Source: a virus
Length of the DNA stretch: 47,401 bases
Virus record (IMG/VR): IMGVR_UViG_3300034019_001476
Coordinates: 1 to 47,401 of that record
Direction: 5' to 3' (one strand)
The translations under genes and the position numbers were made by a program. Positions 32,454-42,560 of this stretch are shown piece after piece (positions within the stretch are counted from its first letter, which is position 1; every line of letters begins with the position of its first letter). The notes beneath the pieces were generated by a model that was not told the DNA's origin, searched no databases, and saw only the letters and a program-made list of their open reading frames with translations.

Positions 32454-35400
32454 TTATCCAAATGCTATTGAGAGACGTAATGCTTCATCAAGAATATTAA
32501 CTCCACCCACTTTAATTGCGGTTGAACTATTTATATCACCCACCACATCTAACTTATATGCTGGGGCTGATGTACCTATACCGACGCTGCGAGTTTGAGT
32601 ATCAAAGACGAATGGGTCTGTGGAAGTTGAAATACCGATGATTGATGTTGAAGCACTTCCAACAAAAGCAATACTTTGATAACGTGGATTTGTAACTGTG
32701 GAGATACTTAATGCACCAGCAGCAGCGGAGAGTTGACTGAAATCAACAACGACCGTGCTTCCATATCCAGCGATTGTAATTCCACTTCCAACAATATTAA
32801 TATCAGTGAATCCAACACCGATTCTTTGATTGATAACACCAGACTGCGGATTAACACCTGTAGAACCAATACCAATTCCAGAAGTGAATAATTGACCATT
32901 CTGATATAAGGATCCACTGAAGTTTAGATTTCCACCAACGTCTAATGTATATCCAGGAGTTGTAGAATTAATACCAACTCTTGGACCATTGGTTGTTGTG
33001 ATAATCGTTCCACCAGTACCAACATTCAGAAGTCCAGTGGTTGTAATTCCACTGACACTGAGATTGGTAACATTCAATCTTGTAATAGTACCAACACCAG
33101 TGTAGTTTAAGTTGGTACCAGAAATAAATGGTAATGATGCAGTTCCACTGACTGCTAAACTATTCAGTGTTCCAACAGAAGTCAGTGAAGAATTAGTGAC
33201 TCCAGTTCCAAGAGAAGTTGAACTGAGGACATCAATTCCATTAATCTTATAAGTCTTACCAGATGCAAGATTTAGATTCTCACTGGATCTTAATGAGTCA
33301 TTGACATAATCATAAGTGAAAGTCTTACGAATGTTTGTGGAACCAATTCCGATTCCAGCACCATCTAGAAGAACATTACTTGAAACGCTTGTAGCAATAC
33401 CAACAATAAAATCACCAAGAGCAATTGCAGTTGAATTAACTACAACCTGAGTACCATCAACATAAAGGTCACCCTTGATTCTTACTGCTCCGCTATTATC
33501 TCCAATCGCAGCAGGGTCGATAATAATACTCGAAGGTCCAGTAAGTGTATCGCTTGTAATATTAATCGATGAACCAACTGCACCTGTTGATAGACGAGTT
33601 GCAGTTACAATCCCAGTTGAATTGAGATTTGTAATTGAAGCCGCAGTGCTATTGAAGTTGGTGATTGTACCAACACCAGTATAATTGAGACTTGTACCAC
33701 TGATAGTTGTAACGACGCCTGTTACAATATTACCTCTGTTTGCGTTCAGAGTGGTAGAATCTACGTTAGTATAATTTGCGGTGGTACCAGTGATTGAAGT
33801 TACAACACCAGAAGTAATATAAGCACTATCAAAATCTGCAAACGTATAAGTGAGATTGGTACCACTCAGAGTATCAACAGTACCAATTCCAGTGTAATTT
33901 AAGAACAGACCCGTTGCACTGGTTATGATGCCAGTAACGATATTGGCAGTATTAAAGTTACCAGTAGTGTAAGTTGCATTGGTTCCACTGAGAGTTACAA
34001 TTGAACCAGTCGTGCTATTCAGTGTTGCAATCGTACCAACACCAGTGTAGTTTAAGTTGGTACCTGATAGATTCGTTGCAACACCAGTAACAATATTTGC
34101 GGTTCCAAGATTGCCAGTGGTGTATGTTAGGTTGGTACCACTTAACGTATTAATAGTACCGATACCAGTGTAATTTAATGTAGTACCAGTGATACTTGTA
34201 ACAACACCAGTGACTACATTCGCAGTTCCAAAATTACCAGTGGTATAGGTTGCACTTGAACCACTAATGGTTGAAATGCTTCCCGTTGTGCTGTTGAGTG
34301 TTGCAATCGTACCAACACCCGTATAATTTAAATCAGTACCACTAATGGTTGTGACGACACCAGCAACTACATTGGCAGTTCCAAAGTTACCTGTCGTGTA
34401 TGTTGCATTTGTACCACTCAGAGTTGTGACAGAACCAGTGGTGCTATTCAGTGTTGAAATCGTACCAACACCAGTGTAATTCAGATTTGTACCAGTGATA
34501 CTTGTTACAAGACCACTTACAATGTTAGCGGTTCCAAGATTGCCAGTTATATAGGTTAAGTTAGTACCACTTAATGTTCCTACAGAACCAGTGGTGCTGT
34601 TTAATGTAGCAATCGTACCAACGCCCGTGTAGTTCAGGTCGGTTCCAGAAATTGTAGTAACGATTCCAGTGACTACATTCGCAGTTCCGAAATTGCCAGT
34701 GGTATAAGTTAGGTTGGTACCAGAAAGAGTTGTGGCAGATGCAAGAGTGCTATTTAATGTAGCAATCGTACCGACACCTGTATAGTTTAGATTGGTACCA
34801 GTGATACTTGTTACAAGACCACTTACAATGTTAGCAGTTCCAAGATTACCAGTCGTATAAGTTAGATTGGTACCACTTAATGTTGCAATACTACCTGTAG
34901 TGCTATTAAGTGTTGCAATCGTACCATTAGTGCTACTGAGTGTTGCAATGGTACCAACACCCACGTAGTTCAGGTCAGTTCCAGAAATTGTCGTAACAAC
35001 ACCAGTAACGACATTTGCAGTTCCAAGATTACCAGTGGTGTATGTTAAATTAGAACCAGAAATTGTGGTAACGACACCTGTAACGGCATTTGCAGTTCCA
35101 AAGTTACCAGTGGTATAAGTTGCATTCGTACCACTCAGAGTCGTAACAACACCAGTTACAATATTTGCAGTGTTTGCATTTAATGTTGTAAGAGTACCTG
35201 TTGTTCCAGTAAGATTGGTAATCGTACCGACACCAGTATAATTTAAGTTAGTACCACTGATGGTTGTAACAATACCAGATACAATATTAGCATTACTGAT
35301 ATTTCCAGTGCTAATATCGGCATTTGTAATGCTAGCAGTCGGTGCAGTAATAATACCAGAAGCATTAATATTTCTTACGACTGCCAAATCGTTTTCTGTA

Positions 35401-37481
35401 AATTGAACAGAACCAGCAGCAAGACGAGTTCCTGTTGGGAATTGGGTTGAACCAATACCAACTGCATAATTGATTAACCAAGCATCAGTACCTAATCCAG
35501 CAAAATCACCAGTCTTGAACCACAGAATTTTCTTATATGTTGCAGGAAGTGTTTCAATACCAGCAGCAACAAGTCGGACGAGAGGAGTTCCTTCTGTTGA
35601 AGCAATGGCAATACCACCGTGTCTTGCAGTATTATCATTTGAAGCATCATTATTAAAAGCATCAGTTCTATATCCAAGAATAATTTCGGCATCACTAATC
35701 GTAATTGTTTCTGCAAAAATTGCGGCAGAAGTTCCACCAATTGTAATATTTCCATCAACATTTAAGTTACGATTAACCTGTAGGTCTCTTGTAACTGTTA
35801 CATCTTGAGGAAGGACTAAATTATTTGGAAGACTTAATGTTGGTGTGGAACTTTCTCCAGTGCCACCAGTAACCGTGATTTGATTTGAAGTTCCAGAAAT
35901 CGTCTGAACATAATCTCCAGTTGTATCAGAACCAAGAGCAACACTATTTGGTTGAATTGTTGCTGCTAGTGATACATTACCAGTACCATCAAAGAAAACT
36001 GGTGAAGCAACAACATCACCAGTAATTTCAAAAGTTCTTGGTGTTACAAGTTGTGTTGCTGATGCTGCAATACCAGTCAGATTTCCTACAAATCCACCAG
36101 TAGAAGTTGTAACTCCAGATATGAGAAGATTACTTGCTGTAATAATACCTGCAACTGATAGATTACCAGCCGCACTCAGTCTCATTACCTGAGTTGTATC
36201 ACCGTACCACTTAAATCCTTGTGCTTCTAAATTACTATCAACACCAAACCAAACGTGACTTCCTTCAACACCAATCGCATAATTAGTTTTGGTATTATTG
36301 TTGAAGTCATATAAACGAAGTCTTTCACCACCATAGTTACCAGCAGTTGGTGCAAGAAGTGTAGTTGATGTAGAAATGAAACTACTTGCAGTAGAAAAAC
36401 CAGCAACGTTTAGATTATTTGCAACAAGAACGTTTGGAGATGCACTTCCAGTAAATTCTAGTGCTTTATAACCAGCAGCATTATTAATCTGCCCAACACC
36501 AATCGTTCCCTGGAAAGCAACGTTTCCAGTGCCACTATAAATGTAGAAAGAATTGGTTCCGTCTGCTGCTTGAATGTAACCGCTACTTGGACGGAACGTA
36601 GAACCAGTTACAATACCAGAAGAATTAATACTTTGAGCAGTTAAATGAGTTACAGAAGTAACTCCAAGAGTACTAATTCCAGTATAACTTAAATTTGTAC
36701 CCGATAGATTCGTTACAATACCAGTAACGACATTTGCTGTACCAAAGTTTCCAGTCGTGTATGTTAAGTTGGTACCAGAGATTGTGGTAACAACACCAGT
36801 TACAATATTACCAGTCGTAAAATTACCATTACCATAAGTTAGGTTCGTTCCAGAAATCGTAGTAACGACACCAGTAACGACATTCGCAGTCCCTAAGTTA
36901 CCAGTTGTGTATGTTAAGTTAGTACCACTTAGAGTATCAACGGTACCAATGCCAGTATAGTTTAATGTGGTACCAGTGATGCTGGTAACAACACCAGATA
37001 CAATGTTGGCAGTTCCAAGATTACCAGTTGTATAAGTTAGATTCGTACCACTCAGAGTGTTGATGGTACCAATACCACTGTAATTTAATGTGGTACCGGT
37101 GATACTCGTTACAAGTCCACTTACAATATTTGCATTCGTATAATTAAGTGTTGTACCATCAAGAGTTGTAATGGTACCAACACCAGTATAACTGATATTT
37201 GTACCACTTAATGTTGTTACAATTCCAGTAACGACATTTGCGGTTCCAAGATTACCAGTCGTATAAGTTAAGTTGGTACCACCCAACGTTGCAATGGTAC
37301 CAATACCTGTGATATTTAAATTCGTACCGCTGATATTTGTAAGAGTCGCAATACCAGCGTTAATGTTTCCGTTAAAAGTAGTGGCTGTAACTACACCAGT
37401 AACCAGTACGTCTCCAATTACGTGCAATGCTGACGTTGGATTCGTTGTTCCTATACCAGTATTACTTCTAAGTAGAGCCAT
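32454..37481 (-). CDS. Large repeat fibre protein F (1675 aa)
   Basis: It starts with the cyanophage fibre pattern GIGTTNPTSALHVIGDVLVTG. Residues ~35-275 and ~715-1280 are composite repeats built from SGTNLNYTGVGTI, ATLNSTTGS and YTTGNLGTANIVSGVVTS blocks, giving unit lengths of about 41 or 51 residues. Between them lies a non-repeat region (~275-715) with AAIFAETITISDAEIILGY. The C-terminal ~400 residues have fibre-type modules and end VGGVNILDEALRLSIAFG. There is no NNFFG repeat, S74 or C1q domain. A late box at 37502-37509 and AAGGAAGAAG before the ATG support the start. It shares blocks with the 639-aa fibre at 38389-40308. Confidence 0.8.
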   Translation of the reverse strand: MALLRSNTGIGTTNPTSALHVIGDVLVTGVVTATTFNGNINAGIATLTNISGTNLNITGIGTIATLGGTNLTYTTGNLGTANVVTGIVTTLSGTNISYTGVGTITTLDGTTLNYTNANIVSGLVTSITGTTLNYSGIGTINTLSGTNLTYTTGNLGTANIVSGVVTSITGTTLNYTGIGTVDTLSGTNLTYTTGNLGTANVVTGVVTTISGTNLTYGNGNFTTGNIVTGVVTTISGTNLTYTTGNFGTANVVTGIVTNLSGTNLSYTGISTLGVTSVTHLTAQSINSSGIVTGSTFRPSSGYIQAADGTNSFYIYSGTGNVAFQGTIGVGQINNAAGYKALEFTGSASPNVLVANNLNVAGFSTASSFISTSTTLLAPTAGNYGGERLRLYDFNNNTKTNYAIGVEGSHVWFGVDSNLEAQGFKWYGDTTQVMRLSAAGNLSVAGIITASNLLISGVTTSTGGFVGNLTGIAASATQLVTPRTFEITGDVVASPVFFDGTGNVSLAATIQPNSVALGSDTTGDYVQTISGTSNQITVTGGTGESSTPTLSLPNNLVLPQDVTVTRDLQVNRNLNVDGNITIGGTSAAIFAETITISDAEIILGYRTDAFNNDASNDNTARHGGIAIASTEGTPLVRLVAAGIETLPATYKKILWFKTGDFAGLGTDAWLINYAVGIGSTQFPTGTRLAAGSVQFTENDLAVVRNINASGIITAPTASITNADISTGNISNANIVSGIVTTISGTNLNYTGVGTITNLTGTTGTLTTLNANTANIVTGVVTTLSGTNATYTTGNFGTANAVTGVVTTISGSNLTYTTGNLGTANVVTGVVTTISGTDLNYVGVGTIATLSSTNGTIATLNSTTGSIATLSGTNLTYTTGNLGTANIVSGLVTSITGTNLNYTGVGTIATLNSTLASATTLSGTNLTYTTGNFGTANVVTGIVTTISGTDLNYTGVGTIATLNSTTGSVGTLSGTNLTYITGNLGTANIVSGLVTSITGTNLNYTGVGTISTLNSTTGSVTTLSGTNATYTTGNFGTANVVAGVVTTISGTDLNYTGVGTIATLNSTTGSISTISGSSATYTTGNFGTANVVTGVVTSITGTTLNYTGIGTINTLSGTNLTYTTGNLGTANIVTGVATNLSGTNLNYTGVGTIATLNSTTGSIVTLSGTNATYTTGNFNTANIVTGIITSATGLFLNYTGIGTVDTLSGTNLTYTFADFDSAYITSGVVTSITGTTANYTNVDSTTLNANRGNIVTGVVTTISGTSLNYTGVGTITNFNSTAASITNLNSTGIVTATRLSTGAVGSSINITSDTLTGPSSIIIDPAAIGDNSGAVRIKGDLYVDGTQVVVNSTAIALGDFIVGIATSVSSNVLLDGAGIGIGSTNIRKTFTYDYVNDSLRSSENLNLASGKTYKINGIDVLSSTSLGTGVTNSSLTSVGTLNSLAVSGTASLPFISGTNLNYTGVGTITRLNVTNLSVSGITTTGLLNVGTGGTIITTTNGPRVGINSTTPGYTLDVGGNLNFSGSLYQNGQLFTSGIGIGSTGVNPQSGVINQRIGVGFTDINIVGSGITIAGYGSTVVVDFSQLSAAAGALSISTVTNPRYQSIAFVGSASTSIIGISTSTDPFVFDTQTRSVGIGTSAPAYKLDVVGDINSSTAIKVGGVNILDEALRLSIAFG
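33640..35330 (-). repeat. SGTNLNYTGVGT composite coding repeats
   Basis: Degenerate tandem blocks of about 123 or 153 bp. The hexamer GGTACC recurs many times because it encodes the conserved Gly-Thr steps in one frame. Boundaries approximate. Confidence 0.65.
36640..37370 (-). repeat. SGTNLTYTTGNLGT composite coding repeats, second block
   Basis: The same block type as at 33640-35330, nearer the N-terminus of fibre protein F. Boundaries approximate. Confidence 0.6.
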
Positions 37482-37501
37482 CTTCTTCCTTTATATAAGG
37501 T

Positions 37502-37509
37502 TATTTATT
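37502..37509 (-). promoter_or_regulatory. T4-type late promoter (AATAAATA)
   Basis: Minus-strand AATAAATA about 20 nt before the ATG at 37481, followed by CCTTATATAAAGG, a short palindrome, and then the ribosome site AAGGAAG. Confidence 0.55.
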
Positions 37510-37522
37510 TGTAGCATTATCA

Positions 37523-38389
37523 TCAATAATTCACATTGTAACCGGTGTAAATCGTCCAACTTGTACCATCAGCATTACCTTCAAAAACATAACTCTGATT
37601 TTGAGATAATGTATAAGTTGCATATTGTGTTGTAGCACTCGCAACCATTCTTGCTCCAGTGAGTCTTGAATGATTGCCGACTAACAATTCAAGTACATTT
37701 TTTCCACCCATAACGTTTGGATCGAATAATGTAATTTCAAGAACAATATTTGGAGAACCTACAGTTCCTACCGTTGCTGCAGTGCCTTCATAACGAATTC
37801 TTTGATAGTTCGTTCCACTTGCAAATCTAGAAACTCTTTGATAAGAGTTATCGGCAGAACCAAAATGAAACTTTGGAACTGGTGGGCGTGTTGCACCCAA
37901 TGTACCAAGGTTTCCATATTCACTTGCACCAGCACTGAATGTAAGATACGTGTTAGAACCCATATAGGTTGTAGTATATCCAGATCCAGCAATATAAAAT
38001 GTAAATGGAAGACTGATAGTTAAGAAATTATTATCATCACTAGCATTTTGAATACCAGTCCATCCAGAAGGAGGATAAGTTCCACCACCAGATCCAAAAA
38101 TAGGTAACTTTGTTCCCGATACAATTGAATATGTACCAGAAGGAGGTGGAGGAGTTACATCGCTTACTCCAGTCAATTCATCAAAGTAATTAAAAACTCT
38201 TAAGTCCTTATTACTTACAATTCTCATTGGAGTATTGCTATTCAAATCAGAAAAGGTCCCTTCCTGCATTGTGTTGGAGTAGAACACTCCATACTGGTCT
38301 ACACTTACATTTCGACTTGGAGCACTGAATTCATCAAACAGATTTGTAAATAAAACTCCATCTGAACGTAATCTTGCTACTGTATTCAT
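37523..38389 (-). CDS. Beta-rich structural protein, 288 aa
   Basis: Starts MNTVARLRSDGVLFTNLFDE; residues 1-75 look like an attachment domain and are followed by a PPPP linker. From ~100 the block LPFTFYIAGSGYTTTYMGS followed by NTYLTFSAG resembles the LPFtFxxxGxxYtxxyvgSNgyltF motif of secreted beta-sandwich domains. The C-terminus (TYTLSQNQSYVFEGNADGTS) is also beta-rich. Probably a virion protein, perhaps a decoration or adhesin. The ATG overlaps the TAA of the 639-aa fibre gene (TAATG), so they are coupled. Confidence 0.6.
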   Translation of the reverse strand: MNTVARLRSDGVLFTNLFDEFSAPSRNVSVDQYGVFYSNTMQEGTFSDLNSNTPMRIVSNKDLRVFNYFDELTGVSDVTPPPPSGTYSIVSGTKLPIFGSGGGTYPPSGWTGIQNASDDNNFLTISLPFTFYIAGSGYTTTYMGSNTYLTFSAGASEYGNLGTLGATRPPVPKFHFGSADNSYQRVSRFASGTNYQRIRYEGTAATVGTVGSPNIVLEITLFDPNVMGGKNVLELLVGNHSRLTGARMVASATTQYATYTLSQNQSYVFEGNADGTSWTIYTGYNVNY

Positions 38390-40308
38390 TAGATAAAGAT
38401 AAAGTCTAAGGAGTTTAAAGCAGAATTATGTTGAATTTCAAAACGATTTGCTGATCCACTTGCCTGAACACCAACAGTTCCAATCACGTCCAAAGTCTCT
38501 CTTGGTGCTGCTGTTCCAATTCCAACATCACCACTTACATAAGCACCGCCAGTGACTTGTAATCTCTGACTTGCGGTACCAGTACTTGTACCACTTCCAA
38601 TCAGTACTGGACCGTTTGTGAATGTGGAAACCCCAGTGACACGAAGTTGAATCAGTGTTCCAACAGAAGTCAGTGATGAATTAACAACTCCACCACCTAA
38701 TGTTGTAGAAGATAATACATCAGTACCATTAATCTTATAGGTCTTTCCGGAAAGAATGTTAAAGTTTTCACTGGATCTTAGAGCATCATTTGTGAAGTCA
38801 TAGGTGAATAACTTACGAATGTTTGTAGAACCGATTCCGATTCCAGCACCATCAAGAAGTGCATTTGATGCAACAGTAGAGGCAATACCAACATTGAAGT
38901 CAGCAAGTTCAATTGTCGATGAATTAACAATGAACTCAGTTCCATCAACATATAAGTCACCCTTAATTCTAACTGCTCCAGTGTTATCGCCAACACCAGC
39001 AGGGTCAATAGTGATTGTTGAAGGTCCAGTAATCGAACCACTTGTAATATTAATTCCAGTTCCTGATGCACCAGTCGAAAACTGAGTTGCAGTAATAATA
39101 CCAGATGTGTTAATGTAAGTTGTATTCAGATTGGCAATGGTACCAATTCCAATATAATTCAGATTGGTACCACTGATTGTCGTAACAACACCTGTTACAA
39201 TATTTGCTGTACCAAAATTACCAGTCGTATAAGTTGCATTGATACCATTCAGTGTTGTAATACTTCCAAGAGTACTATTCAGTGTTGCAATAGTACCAAC
39301 ACCAGTATAATTTAAGTTAGTACCACTAATGGTTGTGACGACACCAGTAACGACATTTGCAGTTCCTAAGTTACCAGTGCTGTAGGTAAGATTAGTACCA
39401 CTCAGAGTATTGATCGTACCAATACCGCTGTAATTTAATGTGGTACCAGTAATGCTAGTAACAAGACCACTGACGATATTAGCGGTTCCAAGATTACCAG
39501 TTGTGTAGGTTAAGTTAGTACCACCAACCGTTGCAATGGTACCAATGCCACTATAGTTTAGATAAGTACCAGAAACGTTGGTAACAATACCAGTGACGAC
39601 ATTTGCAGTTCCTAAGTTACCAGTCGTATAAGTGAGATTGGTTCCACTTAATGTATTAATGGTACCAATACCACTGTAATTTAATGTTGTACCAGTGATA
39701 CTTGTGACAAGACCACTGACGATATTAGCAGTTCCTAAGTTGCCAGTGGTATAAGTGAGATTCGTACCACCAACCGTTGCAATGGTACCAATGCCACTAT
39801 AATTTAAATAAGTACCAGAAACGTTTGTAACAATACCAGTAACAATGTTTCCAGTTGTAAAATTGCCATTGTTAAAGGTAAGATTTGTACCACTTGCAGT
39901 AATAATGGCACTATTAACACTGTTGAAGTTGGTAATACTTCCAGTTCCAGTGTAGTTTAGATTGATACCTCGAACGGTATCAATTGTTCCATCATTATAG
40001 AAAAGTTCAGAACCATATAAAATAGTAATGGTTCCAACACCAGCATTAATGTATCCGCTGAATGTTCTAGCAGTTACAACTCCAGTGAAGAGTCCATCAC
40101 CAACAACAGACAGTTTTGAAGTTGGAATTGTGGTACCAATTCCAAGATTACGATCAATATAAACGTCACCAAAGACATCTAATGAGGTACTTGCATTTGT
40201 TGTTGCAATACCAACTCTACCAGTTACATCAAGTACTGTTTGATTTTCGGTATAAGAACTAATACCAACTTTAATTTTTTGTTGTCTGCCGCTGGTATAT
40301 TTTGCCAT
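38389..40308 (-). CDS. Repeat fibre protein G (639 aa)
   Basis: Starts MAKYTSGRQQKIKVGISSYT, then VGIATTNASTSLDVFGD and LGIGTTIPTSKLSVVGDG modules typical of cyanophage fibres. Residues ~115-400 are SGTNLNYTGIGTI and YTTGNLGTANIVSGLVTS blocks like those of protein F, with two long blocks almost repeated verbatim. The rest (KGDLYVDGTEFIVNSSTIEL; FTYDFTNDALRSSENFN) closely parallels the C-terminal part of protein F. It is therefore a shorter paralogue of F, sharing the C-terminal module order but ending ALNSLDFIFI. No separate promoter is seen; it follows the 113-aa gene by two bases. Confidence 0.75.
   Translation of the reverse strand: MAKYTSGRQQKIKVGISSYTENQTVLDVTGRVGIATTNASTSLDVFGDVYIDRNLGIGTTIPTSKLSVVGDGLFTGVVTARTFSGYINAGVGTITILYGSELFYNDGTIDTVRGINLNYTGTGSITNFNSVNSAIITASGTNLTFNNGNFTTGNIVTGIVTNVSGTYLNYSGIGTIATVGGTNLTYTTGNLGTANIVSGLVTSITGTTLNYSGIGTINTLSGTNLTYTTGNLGTANVVTGIVTNVSGTYLNYSGIGTIATVGGTNLTYTTGNLGTANIVSGLVTSITGTTLNYSGIGTINTLSGTNLTYSTGNLGTANVVTGVVTTISGTNLNYTGVGTIATLNSTLGSITTLNGINATYTTGNFGTANIVTGVVTTISGTNLNYIGIGTIANLNTTYINTSGIITATQFSTGASGTGINITSGSITGPSTITIDPAGVGDNTGAVRIKGDLYVDGTEFIVNSSTIELADFNVGIASTVASNALLDGAGIGIGSTNIRKLFTYDFTNDALRSSENFNILSGKTYKINGTDVLSSTTLGGGVVNSSLTSVGTLIQLRVTGVSTFTNGPVLIGSGTSTGTASQRLQVTGGAYVSGDVGIGTAAPRETLDVIGTVGVQASGSANRFEIQHNSALNSLDFIFI
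39100..39970 (-). repeat. SGTNLNYTGIGT composite coding repeats in fibre G
   Basis: The same repeat type as in fibre F, with two nearly identical neighbouring copies of a block containing YLNYSGIGTIATVGGTNL. Boundaries approximate. Confidence 0.6.
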
Positions 40309-40310
40309 TG

Positions 40311-40652
40311 TTAGTTAAGAGTTTCTAGAATGCTTCCCAAGAACTTAATATCTGTTGCGTTACTTGCAGAGAGAACAAGCACGTCACCGGATTCAAGAAC
40401 AAGTTTTCCGGCAAGAAGATTTGCAGTATCGCTTGAAGAAACTGGAAAGTTTTTTAAGATTTCTGTCGTAACTGCAATTCCAGAGGTTGTTCTCTTATGT
40501 GAAAAAGAAATCGTTTGAGTATTATTTCCAATATTTGCTGCTTGTGCTAAAAGAACAACACCCGTGTATCCAACAGGTGCTGTATAAATTCCTACGGCAT
40601 CTGTTGTTGCAACCTTTGTAACTGTTTTAAATACATTTAATGGTAATGCCAT
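40311..40652 (-). CDS. Small structural protein, 113 aa, paralogue of the 108-aa protein
   Basis: Starts MALPLNVFKTVTKVATTDAV and has GIYTAPVGYTGVVLLAQAAN, ILKNFPVSSSDTANLL, LAGKLVLESGDVLVLSAS and a final LGSILETLN, block for block like the protein at 32120-32446. GGAGGAG about ten bases upstream supports the ATG at 40652. It lies between a 617-aa structural gene and a fibre gene with gaps of only a few bases. A virion role is inferred. Confidence 0.6.
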   Translation of the reverse strand: MALPLNVFKTVTKVATTDAVGIYTAPVGYTGVVLLAQAANIGNNTQTISFSHKRTTSGIAVTTEILKNFPVSSSDTANLLAGKLVLESGDVLVLSASNATDIKFLGSILETLN

Positions 40653-40656
40653 TCTA

Positions 40657-42510
40657 TTAATCTCCTCCTAATGCTAGAATGAATGGTGTCATCGTGGCGA
40701 ACAAACTCTTCGAATAGAATGTTCCAGATATGGTTCCTGTGTTTTGATTAACAATAACACCATCACCAATTCTAAAATTGCCAGACTGATCAGTGCTTGT
40801 GAAAACTACTAGACCACCATTACGAGCATCAGTTTCATTGTCTTGAATTGGAACCCCACCTTGAGCAGGAAGAGCAGAACCAATATTTGTTCCAGATCCA
40901 ATGTATTCAAAAGAGTGACCAGAAGCTAAGACTCTACTTTGCTTAAAGAATGGAACCGTCGATCCAACACCAACTGCATAAGGTACATTTTCAGAAACTG
41001 TAATGGTACAAATACCAGTAGAAATTGGTGTTGATTCTAGAATCGAATAATATGTTGGTAGAAGTTCTAAAATAGCCGTTGCTGTATTTATTCCAACATT
41101 TGGAGCAGAAATTGTAATTGTAGGTGCTGTAGTATAACCCCTTCCACTTGAAACAATTTCAATTCCAATCACACTTCCATTTCTAATTTCTACAACTGCT
41201 GTCGCTTGTACACCCCAATCTGTTGTTGGTGCAGAAATTGTAACTGTTGGAGTTGAAGTGTATCCCGTACCGCCAGAACCAACCGTAATCTTATTCACAG
41301 TATTATAAAGGTTATCAAAATAAATTACTTGCCCATCAAATGGACGAACTACATTAATCTTAACTGTTCCACCAGAACTATAAGTATGAGATAATGTTGA
41401 AGGACCTACGTTCACTACAAATTGATTTGCTGCAGGAACAGATTTAACTTCAAACACATATCCATAATTGCCACTTGGATAGGTTACAATTCCAGGACCA
41501 GAAGAACAAGTAAATCCAAGTCCAGCAAGAGTTACTCCCATTCCAACTGCAAAATTATGATTGGAAGAAGTTGTAACAGTTGCAACACCACTTACATTAT
41601 CATAAATTGCGTTAGAGACATTGTACGTTGGAACATTCAAGTCTAAAACAAAAGTATCACTATTCACCGCTGCAGACTGCGTAACAATTCCAGTATATTT
41701 TCTAGGTCCAACACCATCTGCAATCAATCCATAATTACCAAAAGAAGAGTTGCTATTCGTTAAGTCGCAAGCAGCTCCAGTTCCACAGTAGACTGCAGTA
41801 TCAGGGCAGATTGTAAACAAAGAAACTAATTGAGCATATCCTTCATTTGTAATTGAAACTCCAATACCATTAGCATTATACTGAGTATAAGAATCAAGGA
41901 CCATTGATTTTGTAGGTCCAATTGAATGCCTACCATCAATTTTCATTCCAATACTATTTGGAATGAAGTTTGTACAGTTTTGAATATAAGGTGATTGATT
42001 ATTATAAACCGCTTTGTTTGGATTAAATGCTACGATTGCTCCAGTATTTGCAGTCCCAACAAAGGACATTTCTGCAATATAATTACCATTTCCAACATAG
42101 AAAAGGTCTCCTTGATTCTGTGGAGATACAGAGACTTCTCTTAAACTTGATCCAACAAGACTTACTTGATCTGGCAATACGATCGGATTATTTTCTATAT
42201 AAGTCCCAGCACTAATTTTAATAACAGTTCCTGCTGTTGCTGCTGTGACTGCTGCTCCGATTGTTCGCTTTGCGTCTCCGAGTTTGAGTCCTGTGTTTGT
42301 GTCCTGTCCATCGGGAGTAACATAAAGAATATTAGTAACTGTTGCGCCAGCAGCGACACGTACAACTTCTGATCCAATACCTGCTCTATTTCTGACCGCA
42401 TAGAGTTCAGCATCATGAATATTATAGGCTAATTCGCCATATTGTAACGCTCCTTGTGCTGGAATTTTTCCAGGTACAGCAGAACGTTTAATCCGAATCG
42501 GAGTTGCCAT
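40657..42510 (-). CDS. Structural fibre-like protein with beta-helix look (617 aa)
   Basis: The N-terminus MATPIRIKRSAVPGKIPAQG then LQYGELAYNIHDAELYAVRN is the phage fibre N-terminal motif (ikRS..g..P...L..GElAyn..d..ly). Residues ~60-240 (DGQDTNTGLKLGDAKRTIG, AATAGTVIKISAGTYIENNP, QVSLVGSSLREV) match a right-handed parallel beta-helix of the pectate-lyase type, often with glycan-binding or degrading roles in phages. Later blocks (VGSGGTGYTSTPTVTISAPT and GRGYTTAPTITISAPN) repeat one another. No catalytic residues can be assigned. The late box at 42561-42568 is about 50 nt upstream. Confidence 0.75.
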   Translation of the reverse strand: MATPIRIKRSAVPGKIPAQGALQYGELAYNIHDAELYAVRNRAGIGSEVVRVAAGATVTNILYVTPDGQDTNTGLKLGDAKRTIGAAVTAATAGTVIKISAGTYIENNPIVLPDQVSLVGSSLREVSVSPQNQGDLFYVGNGNYIAEMSFVGTANTGAIVAFNPNKAVYNNQSPYIQNCTNFIPNSIGMKIDGRHSIGPTKSMVLDSYTQYNANGIGVSITNEGYAQLVSLFTICPDTAVYCGTGAACDLTNSNSSFGNYGLIADGVGPRKYTGIVTQSAAVNSDTFVLDLNVPTYNVSNAIYDNVSGVATVTTSSNHNFAVGMGVTLAGLGFTCSSGPGIVTYPSGNYGYVFEVKSVPAANQFVVNVGPSTLSHTYSSGGTVKINVVRPFDGQVIYFDNLYNTVNKITVGSGGTGYTSTPTVTISAPTTDWGVQATAVVEIRNGSVIGIEIVSSGRGYTTAPTITISAPNVGINTATAILELLPTYYSILESTPISTGICTITVSENVPYAVGVGSTVPFFKQSRVLASGHSFEYIGSGTNIGSALPAQGGVPIQDNETDARNGGLVVFTSTDQSGNFRIGDGVIVNQNTGTISGTFYSKSLFATMTPFILALGGD

Positions 42511-42560
42511 TTATTATATTCGGTATGTACCAGAAGAAACAGTATATACTGCTCTTGATA

